Below, one piece after another: positions 22,306 to 30,865 of a stretch of DNA of 64,000 bases (position 1 is its first letter; each line of letters begins with the position of its first letter). The notes beneath the pieces were generated by a model. The model was given only the letters and a program-made list of their open reading frames with translations. It was not told where the DNA came from and made no database searches. Where the stretch lies: assembly GCA_009602735.1 (NCBI GenBank), contig WELA01000930.1, forward strand, positions 1-64,000, read 5' to 3'. A program made the translations under genes and the position numbers. Source of the stretch: Mesotaenium endlicherianum. Lineage: Eukaryota > Streptophyta > Zygnematophyceae > Zygnematales > Mesotaeniaceae.

Positions 22306-24195
22306 TTATTCAGCTGGATCCGCTGCCAGCCTGAACCCGATGTTTTTATTTCTTTTGCTCATTACTTCTGCATTGCGTGCTTTGGCATGAACAAAAAAGA
22401 TATCATTCTCATAATCGCCGCCCCGCAACACTTTTCCCTGCATGGGGGAGGGTTGCAGGTACGGGCCATACCAATCTTCACACCATTCATACACATTGCC
22501 CAGCATATCATAGATGCCATGCGCATTCGCCTGCCGGGTACCCACCTGGTGCGCTTTTTTGTTGGAATTCGTAACATTCCAGCTAACAATATTCAATGCA
22601 GTTTGTTCTTCCGTAGCAGCAGTATTCAACGCTGCAAACTCCCATTCTGCATCGGCAGGTAAACGGAATTGTTTGAAAGGAAATGTTTTGCCTTGTGCTT
22701 TCATTGCCGATAACAGTTTGTTGAGTTGCGCAATGAAAGCTTTCGCATCTTCCCATGAAATACTGTCGGCCGGGAAAAGCGATAGGCTGGTATCTGTGTA
22801 GCGGTTGTCTTTCATGATCGTTTTCCACTCAGCCTGTGTCAGCTCATAGGCATCGAGCAGGAAAGGTTTTACAGTAACGGGATGCTCCGGACCATCGAGG
22901 TTCCGTTTGGGATCATTGGTGCCCATGGTAAAACTGCCTCCCCGGATATATTTCATAGAGGAAGCCAATGCAGACAATACCTGTTCCTGTTTTGTATCTA
23001 CTATGGATTTATTGATAAGATTGCCCGGTGCAAAATATTTGCTGTATGCCCAGTATCCGAATCCCGCCATTGCGAGTACTATCACTATTGAAAACAACAC
23101 GGCCCCTGTTTTTTTCTTTTTAACAGGTACTGTTTCCAGTTCTTTCGGCTTCTTTGTTTTCACGATAGTCACTGCGCCATTGCTTTCATCTGGCACGATA
23201 TGTTCGGCGGTCTTTTTTTTGCCTGCCTGCTTTTTACTCTTAGCAATATGAGTGGCTACCGGTATGGAAATTTCCAGTGTTTCATCGTTGGAATCAGTGG
23301 AAGTACCAACAAAATGCAGCAACGCTGTGGATTGATCCTGCTGGTTTTTGAAAAGACCGATCAATTCATCGATGTTGCTGGTCCGTTTGTTGGCATCGGA
23401 AACAATGCATTTGCGCAGTACCGACCTGAAAGGCTCTTCCAGTTTATCCAACCTATCACCAATGCCTTCAGCATTGACGATCTTAGATATCATTTGCGCG
23501 GCCGATGTATCGCCGGAACGGGAACCAAAAAGCATATTGCCCGTGAGCAGGTAATAGGCAGTAACGCCAAAAGCCCAGATATCTACATTATAACTGATCT
23601 TTTTATTGATGCCATACTTTTCCGGGTTGAATTGCTCGGGCGCCATGTATTCAATAGTACCCAGGAGTATGGAGGCGCTGGCCTGGCTGGAATCGGCATT
23701 CTTGCTGATACCAAAGTCGGCGATCTTGGCCACCAGCCTGTTCTGCTTATCCCGTCCCAGCAGGATATTCTGCGGCTTAATGTCGCGATGGATCATGCCC
23801 TCATTGTGCAGGTATTTCAATCCCTCCAATACATCAATCAACAATTTTTTGAGTTGCTCGGTGGTGAGCGGATGCTGGCTCATATAGGTCTTGAGCTGAC
23901 CTTCCTGCACAAATTCCATCACACCGATCTGCACGTCTTCTTCCTGGCCATGCAAATTGCGGCTGGCCAGGGTTTCCACACCATAATATTTAACGATGTT
24001 GGGATGAGATAAAGTGATGGCTTTTTTGATCTCGTTGATGATGGTGTACTTGTTGGACTGCTCCTGCGGATGGAAGAACTTCAAAGCCACCGGCATTTCC
24101 AGTATCTTGTCATACGCTTTGTAAACGGTAGCAAAGCCACCTTTCCCCAGCAGATCCATTTGCGGATCATAGACGTATTTGTTCAGTATTTCCAT
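22306..24195 (-). CDS. Transmembrane Ser/Thr protein kinase with extracytoplasmic FGE-sulfatase-like domain
   Basis: The 629-residue protein has a Hanks-type kinase domain (about 6-283): GKGGFATVY loop (17-25), Lys39, HRDIKPQN (136-143), DFG (160-162) and APE (185-187), all intact. A linker of low complexity follows (about 290-360), then one membrane segment (about 363-386), then an FGE-sulfatase-like domain (about 412-627; IRGGSFTMG, FRLPADAEWEFA, NVYEWCEDWY, VLRGGDY, GFRLA). The catalytic Cys pair of formylglycine enzymes is absent, so the outer domain probably senses or binds something. It is the first gene of the six-gene operon, with a nested inverted repeat four bases upstream of its ATG. 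Confidence 0.93.
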   Translation of the reverse strand: MEILNKYVYDPQMDLLGKGGFATVYKAYDKILEMPVALKFFHPQEQSNKYTIINEIKKAITLSHPNIVKYYGVETLASRNLHGQEEDVQIGVMEFVQEGQLKTYMSQHPLTTEQLKKLLIDVLEGLKYLHNEGMIHRDIKPQNILLGRDKQNRLVAKIADFGISKNADSSQASASILLGTIEYMAPEQFNPEKYGINKKISYNVDIWAFGVTAYYLLTGNMLFGSRSGDTSAAQMISKIVNAEGIGDRLDKLEEPFRSVLRKCIVSDANKRTSNIDELIGLFKNQQDQSTALLHFVGTSTDSNDETLEISIPVATHIAKSKKQAGKKKTAEHIVPDESNGAVTIVKTKKPKELETVPVKKKKTGAVLFSIVIVLAMAGFGYWAYSKYFAPGNLINKSIVDTKQEQVLSALASSMKYIRGGSFTMGTNDPKRNLDGPEHPVTVKPFLLDAYELTQAEWKTIMKDNRYTDTSLSLFPADSISWEDAKAFIAQLNKLLSAMKAQGKTFPFKQFRLPADAEWEFAALNTAATEEQTALNIVSWNVTNSNKKAHQVGTRQANAHGIYDMLGNVYEWCEDWYGPYLQPSPMQGKVLRGGDYENDIFFVHAKARNAEVMSKRNKNIGFRLAADPAE

Positions 24196-24199
24196 GCGG

Positions 24200-24236
24200 T
24201 CTAAGCAGTATTTAAATATACTCTTTTACGCTTAGA
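24200..24236 (-). promoter_or_regulatory. Nested inverted repeat directly before the kinase operon
   Basis: Minus strand: TCTAAGC (24236-24230), seven bases, AGTAT (24222-24218), six bases, ATACT (24211-24207), GCTTAGA (24206-24200). The inner arms frame a TATATTTA that fits a -7 box apart from its last base. The repeat ends four bases before the kinase ATG. It may be an operator over the promoter or an RNA hairpin at the ribosome site. Confidence 0.55.
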
Positions 24237-24262
24237 ATACCATAGGTGAAAACCCTTACGTA

Positions 24263-24778
24263 TTATTTGGCATTGAGGAAAGCCTTCAATTCTATGGCAT
24301 CATTGGGTTTCATTTTGCCGGCCAGGATCAGGCGGATTTGTCTTCTCCGCAGGGCGCCATCGTATAGCAGTTTTTCTTCATCTGTTTCGGGGGTCAGGGA
24401 AGGTACCTGACGAGGCTTCCCATTGGGGTCGAGGGCTACGAAAGTGAAGAATGCTTCATTGCTTTCGTATTTATACTGATGGAGGAGGTCTTCTCCCCAT
24501 ACTTTGAGGTGTATTTCCATGGAAGTGTTGAAAGCCCTGCAAACCTTGGCTTCAATGTGCACTACATTGCCCAGTTTGATGGGATTTTTAAAGCTCAGGT
24601 TATCAACCGAAGCGGTCATGCTGGGTGCATTGCAATGTTTACCGGCAGCTATTCCGGCGGCAATGTCCATCCAGTACATCAGCCGTCCCCCCATGAGGTT
24701 TCCAAAAGTATTGGTATCGTTGGGCAATACCAGCTCGTTCATAGCGGTGAAACTCTCTGAGGGCTTTTTAACTTCCAT
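24263..24778 (-). CDS. Acyl-CoA thioesterase, hotdog fold (YciA/BACH-like)
   Basis: The 171-residue protein has the hotdog signature: ELVLPNDTNTFGNLMGG with the catalytic Asn/Asp region, then YWMDIAAGIAA, the helix that packs in the fold, and a second strand set SFKNPIKLGNVVHIEAKV. Such enzymes cleave acyl-CoA to free acid and CoA in the cytosol. The C-terminal 40 residues are charged and helical. The ATG at 24778 lies about 16 bases after an exact TATCTTTG -7 box. It lies 44 bases downstream of the dipeptide epimerase gene and 67 bases before the kinase operon, with no clear terminator in between, so some read-through into the kinase is possible. Confidence 0.9.
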   Translation of the reverse strand: MEVKKPSESFTAMNELVLPNDTNTFGNLMGGRLMYWMDIAAGIAAGKHCNAPSMTASVDNLSFKNPIKLGNVVHIEAKVCRAFNTSMEIHLKVWGEDLLHQYKYESNEAFFTFVALDPNGKPRQVPSLTPETDEEKLLYDGALRRRQIRLILAGKMKPNDAIELKAFLNAK

Positions 24779-24794
24779 GGGGATGATTTGAGCG

Positions 24795-24802
24795 CAAAGA
24801 TA
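24795..24802 (-). promoter_or_regulatory. Candidate -7 box for the thioesterase gene
   Basis: Minus-strand TATCTTTG is an exact TAnnTTTG match 16 bases before the ATG. No TTG is found at the usual -33 distance, so this is a partial promoter call. Confidence 0.4.
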
Positions 24803-24822
24803 AGAGAGTTAAGAGTTAAGCT

Positions 24823-25920
24823 TTACACGATTACTGATTCAAGGCCTGCTAAGTAGCTTTCATCTACATCGGCGCCGATGCCGGGTGTTTCAGGCAACAG
24901 CAGTTGCATACCCTGATAGCTAACACCACCGGTAACGGGATCGGTCAGGTGGCCCAGCAGGCAGGTATCGAGGTCATAAAACCGGATATTATCGTGTGCC
25001 ATGGCAAAATGCACTTTGGCGGTGAGGGCCAGCCGGCTTTCCAGCATACCGCCCAACATACAGCTGATACCGTTGCTTTCAGCCACCCGGTTGATCTGCC
25101 TGGCTTCTTGTATGCCGCCACTTTTGGCGAATTTGATATTGATATAGTGGCAGGCTTTATTACGTATGAGCCGCTCGGCATCATGATGAGTGAAAACGCT
25201 TTCATCGGCCATAATGGGAATGGGTGAACGGCGGCATAATTCCGGCAGCCATTCATCATTCCATTTGCGCATGGGCTGCTCGCAAAATTCAATACCGTAC
25301 CCGGCCAGGGCAGTGAGGATTTTAAGGGCTTCTTCATAACTCCATCCCTGGTTGGCATCAATGCGCAATTGAATGTCTCCGCCAATGGATTGCCGGATCT
25401 GCCTGATCCTTTCTATATCAGTGGCGGGGTCTTTTCCCAGCTTTACCTTGATGATGTTCACGCCTTTGGCTTTGAAAGCAAGCGCCTGTTCCGCCATTTT
25501 TTCGGGCGTGTCGATACCGATGGTAAGATCGGATTCGATGGACTTTTGTTTTCCCCCGAGGAAGCGGTACAGGGGCTGAGCGGCCGCTTTAGCAGCAATA
25601 TCATGCAGGGCCAGGTCGAACGCACTTTTAGCGGTATAGTTGCCGGCAGTGAAAAGATCCAGTTCCTGCATCCGGTCACTGATGGCAAGGGCGGACTTAT
25701 CTTTCCATAACGTTGCAAAATCTTTGGCCATTTCAAAGCAGGTAGCCTGTGTTTCACCGGCGATCATGGGAAAAGCGGAACATTCGCCCACACCGCTTAT
25801 CCCTTCGCTTGTATGGATGCGGATGAACAGGTTCTGTGCCGAACGCATGGTGCCGGTTGCAATGGTAAAGGGCGCCATGGGAATGGAGTATTTGTAAATT
25901 TCCGTTCGTGTAATAAGCAT
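24823..25920 (-). CDS. Dipeptide epimerase (L-Ala-D/L-Glu epimerase-like), enolase superfamily
   Basis: The 365-residue protein has the muconate-lactonizing branch of the enolase fold: a capping domain (about 1-125), then a barrel with the first catalytic Lys in IIKVKLG, metal ligands in RIDANQGW (Asp), FCEQP (Glu) and MADES (Asp), and the second Lys in IKFAKSGG. Lys on both faces is the mark of 1,1-proton-transfer epimerases such as AEE, which act on L-Ala-Glu dipeptides from peptidoglycan turnover. Specificity cannot be fixed from sequence; other dipeptides are possible. The gene is followed after 44 bases by the thioesterase gene, which has its own -7 box. Confidence 0.88.
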   Translation of the reverse strand: MLITRTEIYKYSIPMAPFTIATGTMRSAQNLFIRIHTSEGISGVGECSAFPMIAGETQATCFEMAKDFATLWKDKSALAISDRMQELDLFTAGNYTAKSAFDLALHDIAAKAAAQPLYRFLGGKQKSIESDLTIGIDTPEKMAEQALAFKAKGVNIIKVKLGKDPATDIERIRQIRQSIGGDIQLRIDANQGWSYEEALKILTALAGYGIEFCEQPMRKWNDEWLPELCRRSPIPIMADESVFTHHDAERLIRNKACHYINIKFAKSGGIQEARQINRVAESNGISCMLGGMLESRLALTAKVHFAMAHDNIRFYDLDTCLLGHLTDPVTGGVSYQGMQLLLPETPGIGADVDESYLAGLESVIV

Positions 25921-26004
25921 CTGCGAATTTGCGGATTTTTTCCCAAAAGCTTTTTTACTTAGCAGGAAGCATCCGATATTCGTGCTCGAATGACAAATTG
26001 GAAA

Positions 26005-27192
26005 ATGAGTATATCCTTTGATAATACCGAAAATGCATTCGCATATAAGAGCGATAAGGACCTGAAAGGAGCCAGGTTTTTATTCAATACCATGGGTTAT
26101 CCCTGGTTTGTGCAAGTGGGTACCCGTCTTACCCCTTTTATCATGAGAACCGGCCTGCCGGTGCATGGGATCATACGCAAGACCATTTTCAAACAGTTTG
26201 TGGGCGGAGAGACCCTGGAAGAGACAGCCGCTGTAGGTGAAATATTGGGTAAATATGGCGTAGATGTGATCCTGGATTATGGCGTGGAAGGCAAAGATGG
26301 AGAAGCAAGTTTCGATCATGCCACCGATGAATTCATACGGGTGATCAATTATGCAGCTACACAAAAGAATATCCCCTTTATCAGTGTTAAGATCACCGGC
26401 CTGGCACGTTTCAAACTTCTGCAAACGCTGAATGAGGCGCCACGCCTGCGTAGCGGCATTCATGATCATGAAGCGGAGATCAACGAGTGGGACAGGGTAA
26501 GGGAGAGAATGTACGCCATCTGTGAGGTAGCTGCAGAAAAAAATATCGGTGTACTGGTAGATGCGGAAGAAAGCTGGATACAGGACCCGATTGACCGGCT
26601 TACCATGGAGATGATGGAAATCTTCAACAAGGATAAAGTCATTGTTTACAATACACTGCAGTTGTACCGTCACGACAGATTGCATTTTCTTACCATATCC
26701 CAACAGATCGCTAAAGAGAAAGGGTTCAAGCTGGGTATGAAACTGGTGCGGGGTGCTTATATGGAAAAAGAACGGGCGCGTGCAGCAGAGAAAGGTTATC
26801 CTTCACCCATACAGCCCGACAAAGACAGTACCGACAGGGATTATAACCTGGCGTTAAAATATTGCATCGAACACCTGGAAGAGATCGCCATCATTGTAGC
26901 CACGCATAACGAAGCCAGTTGTCTCTATGTAGTGGAATTGCTGAACGAAAAAGGTATTTCCCATCAACATCCGCATGTTCATTTTTCACAGCTGTACGGT
27001 ATGAGCGATAACATCACGTTCAACCTGGCTAAAGACGGACTGCGTGTAAGCAAATACCTGCCTTTTGGTCCCATTCGTGATGTGATCCCGTACCTTATGC
27101 GCCGGGCCCAGGAAAACAGCAGTGTAAGCGGACAAACAGGCCGTGAACTGGGATTGATCAAAAAAGAACTCCTGCGCCGGAAACAGGTGTAA
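26005..27192 (+). CDS. Proline dehydrogenase (monofunctional PRODH)
   Basis: The protein of about 395 residues is the FAD-dependent proline dehydrogenase barrel. It starts [17 protein letters not shown], close to other Bacteroidota PRODH starts, and contains the SVKITGLAR segment, [33 protein letters not shown] and ATHNE near the C-terminus. It oxidises proline to pyrroline-5-carboxylate and passes electrons to quinone. The upstream ATG at 25990 would add five residues; I prefer 26005 by family alignment. The delta-1-pyrroline-5-carboxylate dehydrogenase is not in the window. The gene seems to stand alone, divergent from the epimerase gene. Confidence 0.94.
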   Translation: MSISFDNTENAFAYKSDKDLKGARFLFNTMGYPWFVQVGTRLTPFIMRTGLPVHGIIRKTIFKQFVGGETLEETAAVGEILGKYGVDVILDYGVEGKDGEASFDHATDEFIRVINYAATQKNIPFISVKITGLARFKLLQTLNEAPRLRSGIHDHEAEINEWDRVRERMYAICEVAAEKNIGVLVDAEESWIQDPIDRLTMEMMEIFNKDKVIVYNTLQLYRHDRLHFLTISQQIAKEKGFKLGMKLVRGAYMEKERARAAEKGYPSPIQPDKDSTDRDYNLALKYCIEHLEEIAIIVATHNEASCLYVVELLNEKGISHQHPHVHFSQLYGMSDNITFNLAKDGLRVSKYLPFGPIRDVIPYLMRRAQENSSVSGQTGRELGLIKKELLRRKQV

Positions 27193-27259
27193 ACAGGTTC
27201 TCCCCAGGCTGTTCAAATCATTCTTTTTATCATCACCAACAGTGGCGTACTTTGCAGGC

Positions 27260-28054
27260 ATGCAACAATACCTTCAATTACTCCAACATATATTGGATCA
27301 TGGTCATGCGAAGACCGATCGCACCGGTACCGGCACGATCAGTTGTTTCGGTTACCAGATGCGCTTCAACTTACAAGAAGGGTTTCCGTTGGTGACCACT
27401 AAGAAACTGCACCTCAAGAGCATTATTTATGAGTTGTTGTGGTTCCTGAAAGGGGAAACCAACATACATTATCTGAATGAGCACGGGGTGAATATCTGGA
27501 ATGAATGGGCAGATGCCGAGGGGAACCTGGGGCCGGTGTATGGCAAGCAATGGCGCAGTTGGGAAGGGACCGATGGCCAAACGATTGACCAGATCAGTGA
27601 TGTGGTGGCGCAGATCAAAAAAAATCCCGATAGCCGGCGCCTGATTGTCAGCGCCTGGAATGTAGCCGACCTGCCCAAAATGGCGTTGATGCCTTGTCAC
27701 AATATGTTCCAGTTTTATGTGGCCGACGGCAAACTCAGTTGCCAGTTATACCAGCGCAGCGCCGATGTGTTCCTGGGCGTGCCTTTCAATATTGCATCGT
27801 ATGCTTTGCTTACTATGATGATGGCACAGGCAACAGGTTTGCAGTATGGAGATTTTGTACACAGCTTCGGTGATGTGCACCTGTACAACAACCATATTGA
27901 ACAGGCTGCGCTTCAGTTGAGCCGCAAACCTTATCCATTGCCGGTGATGAAACTGAACCCGGAGGTGAAAGACATTTTTGGTTTCCGTTACGAAGATTTT
28001 ACATTAGAGAACTACCAGTTCCATCCGCATATCAAGGCGCCGGTAGCGGTATAG
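27260..28054 (+). CDS. thyA: Thymidylate synthase
   Basis: The 264-residue protein is ThyA of E. coli length. It starts [15 protein letters not shown] and shows KTDRTGTGT, the folate/dUMP region WRSWEG, the active-site Cys in [29 protein letters not shown], and a C-terminal KAPVAV. It makes dTMP from dUMP with methylene-tetrahydrofolate and releases dihydrofolate, which the next gene product reduces. The ATG at 27260 is chosen by family; an in-frame ATG 18 bases upstream lies before the TACTTTG -7-like box. That box ends six bases before the chosen ATG, so a very short or absent leader is likely. It forms an operon with folA 16 bases downstream. Confidence 0.97.
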   Translation: MQQYLQLLQHILDHGHAKTDRTGTGTISCFGYQMRFNLQEGFPLVTTKKLHLKSIIYELLWFLKGETNIHYLNEHGVNIWNEWADAEGNLGPVYGKQWRSWEGTDGQTIDQISDVVAQIKKNPDSRRLIVSAWNVADLPKMALMPCHNMFQFYVADGKLSCQLYQRSADVFLGVPFNIASYALLTMMMAQATGLQYGDFVHSFGDVHLYNNHIEQAALQLSRKPYPLPVMKLNPEVKDIFGFRYEDFTLENYQFHPHIKAPVAV

Positions 28055-28070
28055 ATTTAAAACAGATGGC

Positions 28071-28565
28071 ATGATCATTTCTCTTGTTGTAGCAGCGGCA
28101 GCAAACAATGTAATCGGTAGGGATAACCGGTTGCTCTGGCGCCTGCCCAATGACCTGAAATTTTTTCGCGACACTACCTGGGCGATGCCGGTAGTGATGG
28201 GGAGGAAAACCTTTGAGTCCTTATCGGGCAAGGCTTTGAAAGGAAGGATGAATATTGTGATCACAAGACAAAGCGGTTGGACGGCAGAAGGTGTTTCCAT
28301 AGCACACGACCTCGATGAAGCCATCGCGTTGGCTGCCAAAGCAAATTATGAGGAGCTGTTTGTGATCGGTGGCGGCGAAATTTATCGTGAGGCGATGAAC
28401 AGGGCAGATCGTATTTATCTTACCAGGGTATACACTGAAATAGCGGGTGATACTTTTTTTCCGGTAATAGACGAACAACAATGGGAGCTGGCATCCGAAG
28501 AACGGATGGAAGCCGATGCCAAACATGCATACGCCTACAGCTTTCAATTATGGAAAAGAAAATGA
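28071..28565 (+). CDS. folA: Dihydrofolate reductase
   Basis: The 164-residue protein has the DHFR core: ISLVVAAAANNVIGRDN with the flexible Met20-like loop, LLWRLPNDLKFF with the catalytic Asp, VVMGRKTFESL, the NADPH-binding NIVITRQ, and FVIGGGEIYREAM, then the TFFP motif. It reduces dihydrofolate to tetrahydrofolate and so closes the thymidylate cycle with ThyA. The gene starts 16 bases after thyA and is followed 13 bases later by a methyltransferase gene, so the three are probably cotranscribed. A chromosomal housekeeping copy; nothing marks it as an acquired trimethoprim-resistance gene. Confidence 0.96.
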   Translation: MIISLVVAAAANNVIGRDNRLLWRLPNDLKFFRDTTWAMPVVMGRKTFESLSGKALKGRMNIVITRQSGWTAEGVSIAHDLDEAIALAAKANYEELFVIGGGEIYREAMNRADRIYLTRVYTEIAGDTFFPVIDEQQWELASEERMEADAKHAYAYSFQLWKRK

Positions 28566-28578
28566 CAAAACGGTTCGT

Positions 28579-29376
28579 ATGTATTCTCCCCTGCAACTAG
28601 GCATCAAATACCTGAAATATTATGCAACAGCATCCAACGGAAAGGGGCATGGGGTGCATTCGCCTTTTGTATTTGAATTCATCACCCGGGTGCTGAACGA
28701 CGACCGGCAGTTTTATGCCTATCAACCCATAGAGAACCTGCGCAAGTTATTGCTGGCCGATACCAGAACGGTTGCTGTAAAAGACCTTGGAGCAGGGTCA
28801 CGTGTAGAAAAAACACAAAGCCGGTTGGTGAAACAGATAGCGCATTCATCGCTCAAACCCGCACGCTTCAGCCAGTTGCTGTTTCGCATGGTGGATTTTT
28901 ATCAGCCACGCATTGTGCTGGAAATGGGTACTTCCCTGGGCGTTACCACTGCTTATCTTGCTGCTGCTGGCAACAATGCACGGATCATTACAATGGAAGG
29001 GGCCGGAGAAGTGGCCGCGCTGGCAAAAAAGAATTTTGAAAAACTGCAGATCAGTAATGCAGAAATGCTGGAAGGTAATTTCGATGATACCCTGCCGGGC
29101 TTGCTGGACCGCGAAAAGCGACTTGATTTTGTATTCATTGACGGCAATCACCGTTACGAGCCCACAGTGCGTTATTTTCACCAACTCTTGCCGGCCTTAC
29201 ACGAATACAGCATACTGGTTTTTGACGATATACACTGGAGCAAAGAGATGGAACAGGCATGGAATGATATCTGCAAACACGAGGCGGTTAACCTGACGAT
29301 CGACCTGTTTTTCATCGGGTTGGTTTTTTTCAGGAAAGAGAACAGGGAAAAGCAACATTTTAGCATTCGTTTTTGA
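28579..29376 (+). CDS. Class I SAM-dependent O-methyltransferase-like protein
   Basis: The 265-residue protein has an N-terminal helical part (YSPLQLGIKYLKYY, about 1-90) and a Rossmann methyltransferase domain (about 95-250): VLEMGTSLGVTTAYLA (SAM motif I), IITMEGAGEVAALAKKNF (motif II acidic end) and LDFVFIDGNHRYE, typical of methyltransferase 24/O-methyltransferase types. GKGHGVHSPFVFEF near the N-terminus is common in Bacteroidota members. The acceptor is unknown. I start at 28579 because conserved sequence begins at MYSPLQ; earlier in-frame codons overlap the end of folA. The last gene of the thyA-folA group; pntA follows 32 bases later. Confidence 0.85.
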   Translation: MYSPLQLGIKYLKYYATASNGKGHGVHSPFVFEFITRVLNDDRQFYAYQPIENLRKLLLADTRTVAVKDLGAGSRVEKTQSRLVKQIAHSSLKPARFSQLLFRMVDFYQPRIVLEMGTSLGVTTAYLAAAGNNARIITMEGAGEVAALAKKNFEKLQISNAEMLEGNFDDTLPGLLDREKRLDFVFIDGNHRYEPTVRYFHQLLPALHEYSILVFDDIHWSKEMEQAWNDICKHEAVNLTIDLFFIGLVFFRKENREKQHFSIRF

Positions 29377-29408
29377 TATCTGAACGAAAAAAAGCATAAT
29401 TTGAATCC

Positions 29409-30545
29409 ATGATTGTTGGAATACTGAAAGAGCAGCATGGCGACAAGCGAGTTTCTCTCTTACCTGAACAGGCACAGGCATTGGCAGCAAAAAAAGTGCA
29501 GGTAATGGTTGAGTCTAATGCAGGCGCTGCTGCCTTCGCTTCCGACGATGCGTATCGTGCCGTACATATTCCAACCGTATCGCGAAAAGAGTTATTACAA
29601 CAGAGCGATGTACTCCTTTCCATTCATCCGTTAAGCACCACAGACCTGGAACTGATCAAACCGCATGCTGTTGTCATTGGTGTTTTTCAACCCCTGTTTA
29701 ACCATGCATTGATGAAAGAATGGGCACAGCGTTCGCTCACTACATTCAGCCTCGATATGATTCCCCGCACCACACGTGCACAAAGCATGGATGTGTTGAG
29801 CAGCCAGGCAAATATTGCCGGCTACCGCTCTGTATTGCTGGCAGCCACTTTGTTTCCCCGTTATTTTCCCATGTTCATGACGGCCGCAGGTAGCATTGCG
29901 CCGGCCAAGGTATTGATATTGGGAGCCGGTGTGGCAGGATTGCAGGCCATTGCTACAGCGCGTAGACTCGGAGCAGTAGTTGAAGTGTCGGATACCAGGC
30001 CTGCAGTAAAGGAAGAAGTGATGAGCCTTGGGGCCAAATTTATAGAAGTGGATGGAGCGGCCGATGCTTCCAAAGCAGGGGGCTATGCAGTAGAACAGAC
30101 AGAAGAATACAAACAGAAACAACAGGAGCGATTGGCTGCTTCGGTTGCAAAGTCCGACATCATCATCACAACCGCACAGATACCGGGAAAGAAAGCGCCC
30201 TTATTAATTTCGGAAGCAATGCTGGATACCATGAAACCCGGCAGCGTGATCATAGACCTGGCTGCTTCCACCGGGGGAAATGTATTCGCTGCCCGTAACA
30301 ACGAAACAGTGCAACGCAACGGCGTTACCATTGTTGGCAACAGCAACCTGGCAGCTGATATGCCCTTCGATGCAAGCAAACTCTATGGAAAGAACGTACT
30401 GAACTTTTTACAACTGATCACTGGTGCCGATGCGGAACTCCAACTGAATTTTGACGATGATATTGTAAAAGGAAGCTGCATCACACACGGAGGTAATATC
30501 GTGCACGAAAGAGTGGAACAACTGGTAGGTTCATCATACGCTTAA
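29409..30545 (+). CDS. pntA: NAD(P) transhydrogenase subunit alpha, part 1 (NAD-binding dI)
   Basis: The 378-residue protein is the soluble dI domain of proton-translocating transhydrogenase, related to alanine dehydrogenase. It has GILKEQHGDKRVSLLP, IPRTTRAQSMDVLSSQANIAGY cut by the conserved RAQ..S..Q region, and GAGVAGLQAIATARRLGA for NAD. It swaps hydride between NADH and NADP, driven by the proton gradient. Nine bases separate it from the small membrane subunit gene. The split of PntA into two polypeptides is the normal state in many bacteria, not a break. A TAATTTG -7-like word lies close to its ATG. Confidence 0.95.
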   Translation: MIVGILKEQHGDKRVSLLPEQAQALAAKKVQVMVESNAGAAAFASDDAYRAVHIPTVSRKELLQQSDVLLSIHPLSTTDLELIKPHAVVIGVFQPLFNHALMKEWAQRSLTTFSLDMIPRTTRAQSMDVLSSQANIAGYRSVLLAATLFPRYFPMFMTAAGSIAPAKVLILGAGVAGLQAIATARRLGAVVEVSDTRPAVKEEVMSLGAKFIEVDGAADASKAGGYAVEQTEEYKQKQQERLAASVAKSDIIITTAQIPGKKAPLLISEAMLDTMKPGSVIIDLAASTGGNVFAARNNETVQRNGVTIVGNSNLAADMPFDASKLYGKNVLNFLQLITGADAELQLNFDDDIVKGSCITHGGNIVHERVEQLVGSSYA

Positions 30546-30554
30546 TATTGTTTT

Positions 30555-30863
30555 ATGGAAAGTTTTTTCGATTGGGTACACGACAATCATGCGATCATCT
30601 ACATCGTGATCTTATCTATTTTCCTGGGTATTGAAGTGATCGGACGCGTACCGAGCGTGTTGCACACCCCGTTGATGAGCGGCGCCAATGCCATACACGG
30701 CGTGGTGATCATCGGCGCCATTATTGTGATGGGAAGGGTTGACCCCGATAATTACATTGCATTGATCATAGGTTTCCTGGCAGTGATTTTAGGAACGTTG
30801 AATGTGGTGGGAGGTTTTATGGTTACAGACAGGATGCTTGAAATGTTTAAGAAGAAAAAATAG
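30555..30863 (+). CDS. NAD(P) transhydrogenase subunit alpha, part 2 (membrane)
   Basis: The 102-residue protein has three to four hydrophobic segments (about 13-30, 45-60, 68-90) and matches the membrane dII part of PntA: FLGIEVIGRVPSVLHTPLMSG, then NAIHGVV, a conserved proton-path region. It ends in a basic MFKKKK tail. It sits in the inner membrane and pairs with PntB. The start ATG lies nine bases after pntA part 1, and pntB starts two bases after its stop, so expression is tightly coupled. Confidence 0.94.
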   Translation: MESFFDWVHDNHAIIYIVILSIFLGIEVIGRVPSVLHTPLMSGANAIHGVVIIGAIIVMGRVDPDNYIALIIGFLAVILGTLNVVGGFMVTDRMLEMFKKKK

Positions 30864-30865
30864 CT

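Noticed and set aside
15425-24195. Diversity-generating retroelement acting on the FGE-like domains
   Set aside because: FGE-like and kinase-FGE genes are known retroelement targets, but there is no reverse transcriptase gene, accessory gene or obvious template repeat anywhere in the window.
15425-24195. Type VI secretion regulatory cluster (PpkA/PppA/Fha)
   Set aside because: Kinase, PP2C and FHA genes fit, but no sheath, Hcp, VgrG, ClpV or baseplate gene is present, and Hsp70 is not part of that set.
15425-24195. Sulfatase-activating enzymes
   Set aside because: The catalytic cysteines are absent in both FGE-like domains and no sulfatase gene is nearby.
29409-30863. Frameshifted pntA
   Set aside because: The split of the alpha subunit into a soluble and a membrane polypeptide is the normal form in many bacteria; both parts are complete with their own starts.
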